64,000 nt of DNA from assembly GCF_964204865.1 (NCBI RefSeq), contig NC_135250.1, positions 29,379,395 through 29,443,394 on the forward strand, given 5' to 3'. Positions within the stretch are counted from its first letter, which is position 1; each line of letters starts with the position of its first letter. Shown piece after piece: positions 55,801 through 64,000 of this stretch. The stretch is from Styela clava. Lineage: Eukaryota; Chordata; Ascidiacea; Stolidobranchia; Styelidae. The notes below the pieces were generated by a model. The model was not told the DNA's origin and searched no databases. It saw only the letters and a list, made by a program, of their open reading frames with translations. A program made the translations under genes and the position numbers.

Positions 55801-57368
55801 GTCAAGCCATAACTTTATTTCAATTTTCTCTCTTTTAGGTCTATTGCGAGTTCGGGGACTAGCCAAGTGACCCTCGTAGTATTTGTACTTGACATTATGG
55901 CCTAACCCTAACCTGGTACACATACTACGTTCCGGTGTCGGTCATCTTGGTTCACATACTTCAGGCGTACCATTCCGACAAGTACTTCTGTAATTCATCC
56001 AACATGTTTCGATGATTTTTCCCGAACAACAAGACTCTGTGTGAACGGCCCCTGATACGTAATAATCTGCTATATTTAGGGTGGGCAGCGTTGATTCGTC
56101 ATTACAACACCCTGGGTGAGGTGATGGGTATAAAACTAAACCCAATATTTTACCCCGCGATGCCAAAATATCCGAGTCCAACGCTTTACCAATGGGCCAC
56201 CACGCCCGCTAATCTACGATCGAATTTCCATCAGCGGAACGATATTTGAAAAAATATGGACCTTCAAAAATTGACAAATGATCAGGTTTTGCCAGATTTG
56301 TTGCAAACTCAAAAATTCGATGCCGAGTTAGGATATGATCCGCAAAAGATTGTGGTGGGGAACAAATGGGAATTATAAAATATAGAACTTCAAATGTGAG
56401 CCAAAAATTGAATTTTCTTAAATTTGGGGCGAACTCGATTAATCGAGGCCGAATTCAAATATGTTACTCTAATTGCCGACATATTTTGACAATGAAGTCT
56501 TTTATAGGAACAGGTCGATTGTATAACACCAAAATATGATGATCAGAAGAACAAAATTTAAATAAATATGTACCTTCAAAAATACACGAAAAATCAGATT
56601 TTGCTATATTCGGTGCAAACTCGATTATTCGATGTCGAATTCGAATATGATCCGCAAAGTGTCGACAACTTTTGACAGCGATTCCGAACAGTATAGGTTG
56701 TGACAAGTATTGGATATAATTGTGGTTGGGAACAAAGCGAGACTTTATCTACGATCGAACTTTCTATCCTGAACATAACGATTCGAATGTATATTACGAT
56801 ACCAAAAATTAAGAGTTAAAAACTGAAACATTACAAACAAGAGAGCTATGCTCAAATATATGGACACGTCACAAGGTGCCGCTATTTTTTATTCTGACAC
56901 ATAAAAAACGAATCTCTTGGAGTCCACAGAAATGATTTAAATAAGTAAAAGTAATCGCCTTCTGGCAAAAAAATCAATCTTTAGATACTGAAAATTACAA
57001 AGCAATTGGTCCAGTATTCAAAGAGAAAAGCAATTTCATCAAGACGAAAGAGAAGAATAATAACAACAACAACAACATAATATTGAAACGATCGTTATGT
57101 CCACTGACGTGTCCAATGAAGTGATCCTCTCGTCAACGAGCAAACCAAAGCATTCAATCGCATATATCTATATATAACAGAATAAATAAAAATTCCCCTG
57201 AAAAGACTATTTAATCCGAGGAGCAAAAAACAAGTGTTTAATTTCGCGAAAAAAACAAAACTCTGACAAGCAAGCAAACCAAACAGAAAATACACGGTTA
57301 TACTGACCTTTAATCAATGGAAATGCCTTGATAAACATAAGAAGAATGTATTTAATCGGAATCTTCAT
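46801..57368 (-). CDS. Secreted sushi / MAM-like / C-type-lectin protein gene, internal stop
   Basis: Thirteen exons in order: 57368-57308, 55320-55259, 54970-54934, 54629-54531, 54285-54160, 53620-53447, 52247-52149, 51159-51021, 49694-49583, 48995-48914, 48688-48509, 48050-47842, 46992-46801. All phases join (524 codons). Residues 1-20 form a signal peptide, 22-41 a short Cys segment, about 42-75 a likely coiled coil, 88-128 a Ser/Thr-rich linker. Sushi 1 has Cys132, 159, 173, 185. A MAM-like stretch opens LSCDFES at 189. Sushi 2 spans 332-390. A C-type-lectin-like domain fills 392-523, ending in AICENDI. Codon 347, inside sushi 2, is TAG (48641-48639). That exon is 180 nt with phase-1 borders, so skipping it would give an intact 463-aa protein. 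The lectin fold lacks the usual EPN or QPD sugar-binding triplet. Exon 3 (37 nt) and the exon 9 donor (GTTTTT) are the weakest calls. An extracellular recognition role is inference. Confidence 0.8.
47598..47820. mobile_element. Foldback MITE, long form, beside lectin-gene donor
   Basis: Palindrome with GATACTCCTGTAGTATGCG at the left and CGCATACCACCGGAGTACC at the right. It ends 20 bp from the GT donor of exon 12. Confidence 0.85.
48115..48445 (-). mobile_element. tRNA-derived SINE in lectin intron 11
   Basis: Minus-strand copy of the 41421-41736 family: the same body, with a tRNA-like head containing GTTCGAATACC. It fills about 70 percent of the 458-bp intron between the sushi 2 exon and the first lectin-domain exon. 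Confidence 0.8.
48509..48688 (-). pseudogene. Sushi 2 exon with in-frame TAG
   Basis: Encodes one complete sushi domain (four Cys, G-x-W before the last Cys) but has TAG at 48641-48639 between the first and second Cys. Acceptor and donor are consensus and the borders match both neighbours (phase 1 in, phase 1 out). Either the exon is skipped, or the full-length transcript ends at residue 346 and loses the lectin domain, or the base is an error or null allele. Confidence 0.8.
49812..50062. repeat. CGATAAGTATGTTGAT-family repeat, lectin intron 8
   Basis: Same phrases as 26390-26685 (TCTCACGAAAGCGAGGTTGA, GATCGATAAGTCGGCGG). A second copy follows within 80 bp in the same orientation. Confidence 0.75.
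50136..50395. repeat. Second adjacent copy of the same repeat
   Basis: Lacks the TCTCACGAAAGCGAGG block but keeps the start, the TTGATTTTGGATGAATTATG middle and the end CGATCGATAAGTCTTCGG. It has its own deletion, so it is a separate insertion or a diverged tandem copy. Confidence 0.7.
50686..50920. mobile_element. Foldback MITE, long form, best-preserved copy
   Basis: 235 bp from GGTGCTCCCGAAGTATGCG to CGCATACTTCGGGAGCCCC, flanked by perfect aataattc duplications. Both arms carry the AAGATGGCGGACATCGGAA motif or its complement. Suitable as family reference. Confidence 0.95.
51255..51570 (+). mobile_element. tRNA-derived SINE, lectin intron 7
   Basis: Shares GAGCGAGAGGATTCG, CTTTCCACCATCAAGTCC and ACCGGTAACCGGGC with the other copies. 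The tRNA-like head is worn (TGGGTTCGC retained). Confidence 0.75.
52316..52600. repeat. CGATAAGTATGTTGAT-family repeat, lectin intron 6
   Basis: Contains CGATCGCTAAGTATGTT, TCTCACGGAAGTGAGGTTGA and GATCGATGAGTCGGCGG. Confidence 0.72.
52800..53090 (-). mobile_element. tRNA-derived SINE, partial, lectin intron 6
   Basis: Minus-strand, diverged copy with GACCAGCGGTTACGTGGAC and AGCAATCTTCTCGCAC. The tRNA head is lost. Confidence 0.6.
53125..53360. mobile_element. Foldback MITE, long form, lectin intron 6
   Basis: GATACTCCTGAAGTATGTGC at the left, GCACATACTTCTGAAGCGC at the right. Flanks share ctaaaac. It lies about 90 bp from the sushi 1 exon. Confidence 0.85.
55736..55972. mobile_element. Foldback MITE, long form, lectin intron 1
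   Basis: From GGGTATTCCCGCAGTGTGTG to CACATACTTCAGGCGTACC, with GGCGGACACTAGAACG in the left arm and CCTAACCCTAACC in the right. Confidence 0.82.
56100..56215 (-). repeat. tRNA-like SINE fragment
   Basis: On the minus strand GTGGCCCATTGGTAAAGCG resembles an A box; the tail TCACCTCACCCAGGGTG is shared with 36783-36890. Confidence 0.45.
56828..57118. mobile_element. MITE-like repeat with TATGGACACG ends, lectin intron 1
   Basis: CTCAAATATATGGACACGTC at the left, CCACTGACGTGTCCAAT at the right. Interior as in 6565-6970, with an AAC-rich run. Confidence 0.65.
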
Positions 57369-58480
57369 TTCGAATCCAAGAATTTCGTCAACTTTGCTTC
57401 AATGAAAGTCGATTCCCGAACAGTGTAGGTTAGAATGAAGCTTTAATCTATTCGCATCGGAATATATCCTTTGCAAGCTCACTCACTACTCTGGAGCTCA
57501 AAGAGAAGTTGTTTTCGCTCTTTCAAATATTAGGGTACGTGTTGCGTCACGAAAAAAGAGAGTTTAATAAATGCTGCTCTTTCTATCTTCATGAAACGAT
57601 GACGGCGACGTCACTAAAACATCCGTGAGAGTAATAGTTGGATTAATTTGTCGACAATGCCAAAAATGTGCAAAATCTGATGCTAGGGTTATGCTAGTTT
57701 AAAACGACAAATGTTTAAAACGCTCATTTCCTGAAATCAAACAGGTCAAAAAAGTGAAAAACAAGTTGAACAGGTTAAATTATTATTTATATCGATTACT
57801 CACAGTTGAACCGGAAATATCAGTGATTATTTTTGTGTTATGCAACGTGGCCTTTTTCTTGCTCATGTCCAATCGCTGGGACTGTTTTCTGCATGGCTAT
57901 TTTGTTTGCCCTCTATACCAGTGTTTTTCAACCAGAGTGCCGCGGCACACCGGTGTGCCGTAAACGAACGTCAGGGGTGCCGTGGGAAATTTTTCAATTT
58001 GTATGTTCATGCGGTGTAGCGCCCAGCAGAGTAATCATGTAGTACTGTTCTATACCAGAAGGTGACAGCAGCAGGTGGCGATTTGCCGCTTTGTTTGTTT
58101 TTATTTGATTACTATTCAAGATGTCCAATTCAACATCTTTCTTCGATGTTTCTTCAAGAAAGTTCATATTAACAATTTAACACTTATATTGTGAACATCA
58201 GGTCTTATCCCCGCATTTTCAGCTGGTGGTGTGTAGAGCAAAGTTAACACAGAATATTACAATAAAGTACCTGGATTATGATATTAACCAAACCACATTC
58301 CAGATTTCTCTGAAAAATGAAACAACACACATGATAATGCAAGGGGTAGCCAATTATTTTACCAAGTGGGCCAGTTCCAGATAATAGCCTTGCTTACTGG
58401 GCCGAAGGCTAAATATGAAACTATGAATAAAAAACAGTTTATTCACAAAATATCAGCCTAACAGATAATTTTCAACAAAC

Positions 58481-58594
58481 GGTGCTCCCCGAAGTATTCG
58501 TACCAAGATTGCGCACAACCTGATCATAGTATGTGTACCAGGTTAGTGTTGTTCAGGTTGTGCGTCATCTTGGTACGAACACTCCCGGAGCGCC
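58481..58594. mobile_element. Foldback MITE, short form
   Basis: Left GGTGCTCCCCGAAGTATTCG, right CGAACACTCCCGGAGCGCC. Flanks caacaaac and caacaatc agree at 7 of 8 bases. Confidence 0.88.
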
Positions 58595-58890
58595 CAACAA
58601 TCAACTAGTGTACCAAGTGACACAATGAATAATGGGGATTATGTAGCCTACTGAACGCTTCTAATAGCTTATTCAAATCAGGATACTTGAGCTGAATCTT
58701 TATACCGTTCGTAGATTTGCATACGTCAGAGACTGTTTTTGAATTTGAGGTATATCGGGTTCGTTTTGCACATTATATTCAGGTGCAAACTCGATTCAGC
58801 AGATAAATAAACCACAGCTCGCGAAATTTCAGCAATGATGTATATCTCTATTGTTACGTAATATGTAAAATATTCAATCATATTTTAGTT

Positions 58891-58986
58891 ATGTTTAACA
58901 CAATTCTGTTAATTTTTTCGGCGCTATCTGCAACTCTTCTCTCTTTTGCGGCGCGCACTTTTGAACCGCTGAATTACAGTATTCAT
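58891..58986 (+). CDS. Possible signal-peptide exon
   Basis: The 32 codons from ATG give a basic-free start, a hydrophobic core (TILLIFSALSATLLSFAA) and a small-residue cleavage region, then a GTTAGT donor-like site in phase 0. No following exon was found on this strand. It may be a chance hydrophobic frame in AT-rich DNA. Confidence 0.2.
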
Positions 58987-59274
58987 GTTAGTCGACGATT
59001 CTTTATTTTTATTTTTTTGGATTTTCAACTGAAATTCATATCCATAACAACTATACTCCTAATTTCAACACATACAACGAGCCGAATACTGAATGAAACA
59101 CTTTTTAGGTTTGTCTGCCTCTGCATAATCCAACATAAAACCACAATTATAATTTACTATAATTTTGACGCCAAAATCTAACAATGCATTGTTATGTGTT
59201 CAAAGATTGATCCTATTAGACGCAGGACTTGGTCATTTCGAGTAAATAATTTGAATTGGTTCAGACGATAATTT

Positions 59275-59413
59275 TGGATCACCGCCATCTTGTTTTTGAC
59301 CGCCAAAGGTCGAGGTGAATCCCTAAAATTATGGCCTGTCCCTTACCTGATACCCATACTATGTTCCGTTGTTCGCCATCTTGGTTCACATACTACATAC
59401 TACGGGAGCCCCG
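59275..59413. mobile_element. Foldback MITE, partial
   Basis: Keeps GCCATCTTGGTTCACATAC and ACTACGGGAGCCCC at the right and a worn left part with AAAATTATGGCC. Confidence 0.65.
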
Positions 59414-59794
59414 ATAAATGTTAAAAAGTTACCATTAGTGAAAATTTCCTCTATAAATTATTACACCCAGACAAAATTCAACCCAAACTGCATTACAAGG
59501 CTTTTTCAAGTAATTCTTTTTAATGTCAACTATAATAGCTAGCTTCAGCGCGATTAGATTCATGCTTGCATGAGCCGAATTGTTAGTGCGTATAGAGGTA
59601 TGCGCAAACCGACCCCAGTTGGGTACTTTGTTTTGAGTTTTCAACTCGGCTTATATCCGAGGATATACGCTAAGTTACATTTCGAATGCTTGTTCAGCAA
59701 AAATATGCGAGTTTGCAAATTGTTTAAGCTTTTAAGATATTTACTTGAATTCGGTTGGAAACCGAAGACTTATCGATCGAAGGTTAGGGGATCC

Positions 59795-60055
59795 CCCACA
59801 ACAGTGGTCTTACTCCATAGTGACACCGTGTGTCCCATCACTAATTAATTAATAACTCACTAATTATACGATATAATTCATCCAAAATCAATAGGCTTTT
59901 GATCCGAGCTATGATGAATGCACATGCAAAATTTGGAGCAGATTGAACCTCGCTTTAGTGAGATATCGCGTGAATCTAACAGACAAACAAACTAACAAAC
60001 AAACGAATACCTATCAACATACTTACCGATCTTAAGATCGATAAGTAATTTCACA
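59795..60055. repeat. CGATAAGTATGTTGAT-family repeat, inverted
   Basis: Reads CATCCAAAATCAATAGGC, CAACCTCGCTTTAGTGAG and ATCAACATACTTACCGATC, the complement of the copies in the lectin gene. Confidence 0.72.
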
Positions 60056-60536
60056 AGAACACAAACGAATGAGCAATGATAAAATTCAGGGACGCGAAAA
60101 TTGAACATCGGTATTAGAAAGTCATGAGCTGCGCTCTGAGCTCAAAAGATTGACAAAAAGAGTACCAATATAAAGCTGTTCTTATACACTATAAAAAGTG
60201 ATCCTATCGAATTCGCTCAAAAGAGTGACAGACCAGAGTAATAGTATAAAGTATTCCTATACGCCATAAAAAGTTTTCTCATCAAGTTTATTCAAAAGAT
60301 TGACTGAGAAGCATGACAGTATAAAGTGTTCCGATAAGTCATGAAAAGTGTTCCCATCGACTTTGCTCGAAAGATCGACAGATAAAGAAAAATGTTCCCA
60401 TCGATTAAAATACTACGAAAAAATTGGGGTAAAATATCGGGTCTCGTTGAACTTGATGAAAGTTTATTCGAGCAACTTATTTCCTCTTTGAAATCGATTA
60501 ACCCACAACAACCGCATTTTAAAAACGGCCGATAGG

Positions 60537-60922
60537 TAGGGCTGGGCATTTTCGAATACCTGATAATTTCAGAATTTTTTCGAATTGCTTAGAATATCTA
60601 ATAATTGGTCGATATAACATTATTTGTAACTTTCTTATTGTCTTAGGTCCTCCAGACACAAAAATTACTGAAAACATAGGATACATCACTCAAGCAGAAT
60701 GCTGAGCCTTCACACACAAAAAAAAAAGTTTCTATCAATAACTCACTACAGAAAAGAGTCATATGTCCGAATTGCGTTGAAAAAATATGGTTTCAATAAA
60801 AAAATATATAAAAATTTACCCCGAACATTGGCGGAAAGAAAAAAACAAGATGGCGGCGATTCGAAACTTTGCTTTAAGCCGATTCGAATAAATTATTATT
60901 CGATTCAAAATGACCAGTCCTA
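60537..60922. mobile_element. hAT-like MITE, TAGGGCTGGGCATTTTCGAA family
   Basis: Left end TAGGGCTGGGCATTTTCGAA, right end TTCAAAATGACCAGTCCTA. Flanks ccgatagg and acgatagg agree at 7 of 8 bases. A related right end is at 31.64-31.73 kb. Confidence 0.82.
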
Positions 60923-61061
60923 ACGATAGGTCCACTCCGCAAAGCTTAGTAAGTTATATTTCAGAAGCGAGCGCAAGCCACTGGGTTGAAAATACCGAAC
61001 CGAAAAGATTCCATTGTATTCCGAATTGGTATTTTCATACAAATCGTTATATATACCAGTG

Positions 61062-61166
61062 GGGCCTCACATCATTCAAAATTGGCATTTTTCCACGGAC
61101 CGCAAAACTTTTTCTTGAGGTCCGCATTTGGCCAAGGACCGCAGGTAGCACACCCCTGCTTTAGCC
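61062..61166. mobile_element. hAT-like GTGTGCTACC fragment
   Basis: CATTCAAAATTGGCATTTT, GGTCCGCATTTGGCC and AGGTAGCACACCCCTG correspond to one end of the elements at 34.6 and 41.8-42.1 kb. The other end is missing. Confidence 0.6.
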
Positions 61167-61308
61167 TATTGTCCACTAAACTATCTATTCTTCCCCTACT
61201 ACGTTAAAAAGCGGGATTCCGTGTTATTTATCCAATCTTCGAGGGATCATTAGCTAGTGATCCATTTGCGTTCTGGCTTTTATACAGTTTTTATATATAG
61301 TTTTTGAA

Positions 61309-61713
61309 ATGTTCATAAATATATACAGAGTAATATTTCTATATTTTCGACAAAACAACAAAATTCTTCTTCGGGGAAGAATTCTTTCCCGGTTAGTAAA
61401 CGCTGCGCCATCATTAGTCAATTTAGCCCATGATCGGGGTTTTTCTGTCAACAAATTGATTATTGTGACTGGTTCGAGGGAGCTGCGGTCAGATTGTCGA
61501 CAGATTCTTCAGTCTCTGGGTCTGAATGGAAATAGAAAGGCATGTTACATCATGACTAAAAAGCTTTCTTCAAGATCAAACAATCTCAAAATTGGGCGGG
61601 AATCAATTATTTTTGAAATAGTAGATCTCCAAGATAGACAATTTCAACGCCGTGATTTGAGACATTGTCTCTGCAGTTTCCAAATGCTTGAAGATTTAAA
61701 ATATCTTTTTTGA
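61309..61713 (+). other. Unassigned 134-codon open frame
   Basis: Longest frame on the plus strand in this part, not explained by a recognised gene or repeat. The central stretch (KLIIVTGSRELRSDCRQ) looks protein-like, but no domain was recognised, and no splice partners or second copy were seen. It may be a chance frame or a remnant of a mobile element. Confidence 0.2.
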
Positions 61714-61923
61714 CTCGAACTGCGAACTGCTTTAAGTATCTAGACTATCAGGATTTTTCGGCTGCGCAATTTATATGAATTCAATAGGTCTTGGGGTTTC
61801 AGTGGTCGACATAACTTTGCTCAAGAATGAGTGGCCTTTCTAAATGAGTGATTGCGACCTTGCTTTGAGCTCTTTAGATCAAAAAAAAAAAAATTGTGGT
61901 TGTCATTGTTCATGTTGATTGTA

Positions 61924-62170
61924 TAGGGTATCCATAAAGTCCTAACTTTTTTTTAAATTGCCGAAGGAATTATGTCCATAAAGTCCTAAATTTTTTTCAA
62001 ATTGCCAAAGGAATTATCGATACCATATATTGTTTTGGCCCTCACAGATGTATTAAATTAAGTAATAATACTTAAACAATTACTGATTAAAAACAACGCA
62101 CCCGGTTAAGATATAAAAACTGACTTCATGACAAAATTGAAATTGTAAAGGGACTTTATGCACACCCTGT
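61924..62170. mobile_element. Mariner/Tc-like MITE with duplicated left end
   Basis: AGGGTATCCATAAAGTCCTAA at the left, GGGACTTTATGCACACCCT at the right. About 50 bp of the left end (GTCCATAAAGTCCTAA through GGAATTAT) is repeated in tandem. Same interior as 7176-7380. Confidence 0.75.
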
Positions 62171-62469
62171 ATTATTGAGAAAAATTGATTGAATAGCTCC
62201 CACTATTCCAGCGGGCCCAGTGCCCATACCTTTGCTCAGATGTGTGTATCATTAACTTTCGGGTGATTGAGCGACCTTGACAGAAAATGTTATTGTAGTT
62301 CTCTCTTTGTGAAATTTCGGCAAATTAAACTGACTGAATAAACCATTGCTATAGAGCGCCATCATTTATCTAAGCGCACTTAACATAACAGAGTCTCACA
62401 GAGCTATCAATATCCGCTTGTATAGAGGTACCAGCCTCAAAAATTATAAAATTACGCTGCTCTCAATAC

Positions 62470-62757
62470 AAAGAATTGTTGTTGTTATTAATGTTGCTTG
62501 TTGTTGTTGTTTTTATTGTTGTTGTTGTTATTATTGTTGTTGTTGTTATTTATGTTGCTTGTTGTCATTTTTGATGTTCCTGTTGTAGTTGTTGTTGTTG
62601 TTATTTATGTTGCTTGTTGTTGTTGTTGTTGTTATGCATGTCGTTCCTGTTGTGGTCGTTATTATTGTTGCTGTTTAATGTCGTTGTTATTATTGTTGTT
62701 GTTCTTATTCATGTTGCTTAATACCGTTGTTATTATTATATTGTTGTTGTTGTTGGT
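62470..62757. repeat. GTT/ATT trinucleotide microsatellite
   Basis: Long interrupted run of TTG/TTA triplets with recurring TATGTTGCTTG spacers. It explains the leucine-rich frame on the plus strand. Confidence 0.9.
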
Positions 62758-62794
62758 AAATAAATTTCTTTTTCAGAGGTTGTAAATGACTCAC

Positions 62795-63899
62795 CTACAA
62801 AGGCAGTTCTCCAGTAGTTTGAATTGGTAGTTCCTGAAATGTCGCCCCCTAGTGGACAAAAGAGGTACAATAGACGGCAAATAATGATCCAATTGACGAG
62901 ATGAAACCGTGGGATTTGACATATACCAATCAAAATACCACTCGGGGTATCTCTGTTCTATTCTAATCGTTTGTAGTTTGATTGTAGTCATTGACGCAGA
63001 AAAAATATACTTAGAAATTCGGGAAATAGAGTAAGCGCAATGGTCGCATTGCTCGTATTTTCTTAATAGTGATAGGGAGAGGGCACGAGTGCTAAAAGCT
63101 TGCGAAAGGGGGCGACGAGTCATTGCATAGATTGATGAAAAGGGCCAGAATCACCTAAATTTTGAAAATCGCCACAATTTTGAAGAAAAGCTATTTTGCA
63201 CATACAACAACAATTTAGTAAAACACCCACAAGTTTCAATAAATCGGAATTTTCTTCTTACCTTGCTCATTTGCAGCATCTACTGCCTTCATTGTATTGG
63301 TGCTGCCCATGGGAGAAATATCGTCATTTTTTTCTGCATCGTTTTCTGAGAAATAATTAGAAATTACATAGCAGTTTGTTGATTTAAAATGAAAATAAAA
63401 CAGAATAAGGGTATTTTAAAATGCAGGACTTCATTCATTTTTATAATAAAATTGCCAATTCCGTATTTAGGTATGAAAATTCCCTCCTCCAAAAACAAGA
63501 GTTGAAACTCATATCTCGGGATATTTTAAAATAGACTCCAAACTCAGCAAAAATGTATATCTGCATTACTTCGAAATTTATAGAAAATATGAAAGGGAGG
63601 GAAGCGAGAGTGAGAAAACATGTGATACAAACAGGAGTAGAGTCAGAGAGAGAGAGAGAAAAAAAATTTGAGGCAAAGATGCTTGATGAATTATGTCCAC
63701 TACATATATATTTGATCTCAAAATTTATGGGTTAATATAAATTCAAAGCAAGTTTGTAAAACACTAAATATCAATAAATATTACCATCATTTAACGAAGG
63801 TGGTTGACCCATGGTTGATGCTTGAGACATTGATCTAACGCTTTGCCGAGACATAGTTCCGATGCGACTGCCTGTTTTGGACCCGACAACTTCAATTTC
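62795..63899 (-). CDS. Unidentified gene, three internal exons, runs off the right edge
   Basis: Exons 63899-63785, 63345-63262 and 62833-62795 have consensus acceptors and donors and chained phases (0, 1, 1, 1). The joined 79-residue segment is polar and Ser/Met-rich: it opens EIEVVGSKTGSRIGTMSR, continues through RQSVRSMSQASTMGQPP and an acidic stretch DAEKNDDISP, and reaches NSNYWRTAFV. It reads like a cytoplasmic or disordered segment with possible phosphorylation sites. No family was recognised. The 5' exons lie beyond 64000. Continuing exons below 62.8 kb were not found; if the last donor is not used, the frame ends 15 residues later in the microsatellite flank. Confidence 0.6.
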
Positions 63900-64000
63900 C
63901 TGTAAATTCAAACTGAAAAGTTAAGGCAAGCAATTTAAGAAATATCAATGATGGGTAGGTTGGATTTATTTTACTTTGCTATATTACCTTCTCACATTAT

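Larger units (their letters stand above)
57369..62794. other. Spacer upstream of the lectin gene
   Basis: Repeats listed separately account for much of it. Near 57.61 kb GCGACGTCACT is CRE-like and lies about 250 bp upstream of the lectin ATG, which is suggestive only. A fragment at 57919-58000 (CAGTGTTTTTCAACCAGAG, then CACACCGGTGTGCCG) looks like a hAT end without its partner. Confidence 0.5.

Noticed and set aside
62498..62785. Leucine-rich open frame of 95 codons
   Set aside because: It is the translation of a GTT/ATT microsatellite; low complexity and no splice or start context.

Overview
The window is AT-rich nuclear DNA of an invertebrate animal. Genes have many small exons with consensus GT/AG splice sites and correctly chained phases, and introns and spacers are full of short non-autonomous transposons. 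The nine-exon CYP2-clan P450s and the secreted sushi/MAM-like/C-type-lectin gene suggest a deuterostome, possibly an ascidian tunicate. That placement is inference; no marker in the window proves it.

Layout: (1) 1-8.1 kb has no recognisable gene and holds layered miniature elements, including one nested inside another. (2) 8.1-30.4 kb is a head-to-tail segmental duplication. Each copy carries a nine-exon CYP2-like P450 on the minus strand, with identical splice phases. Copy A (8106-15241) reads through as 496 aa. Copy B (18508-27837) is intact except for a TAA in exon 3, beside a decayed partial duplicate of that exon. Elements present in one copy and absent from the matching site in the other order the insertions relative to the duplication. 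(3) 32.3-39.9 kb is a complete nine-exon SLC46-type major-facilitator transporter (553 aa, minus strand) with an internal 36-residue tandem repeat in its central loop. At least four of its introns carry transposons. (4) 39.9-46.8 kb has no intact gene; it holds a tRNA-derived SINE, a piggyBac transposase relic, foldback elements and an old tandem duplication. (5) 46.8-57.4 kb is a 13-exon secreted-protein gene on the minus strand: signal peptide, Cys-containing segment, predicted coiled coil, Ser/Thr-rich linker, sushi, MAM-like region, second sushi, C-type-lectin-like domain. The second sushi exon contains an in-frame TAG, but it is a symmetrical 180-nt exon whose omission keeps the frame. 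(6) 57.4-62.8 kb is repeats. (7) 62.8 kb to the right edge holds three exons of an unidentified minus-strand gene that runs off the window.

The dominant repeat is a palindromic foldback family with about 20 copies. Its ends resemble GGTGCTCCCGAAG, each arm of the long form carries AAGATGGCGG, and the best copies are flanked by 8-bp target duplications. All gene models come from reading exon boundaries, phases and protein motifs by eye. No transcript, alignment or database evidence was available.
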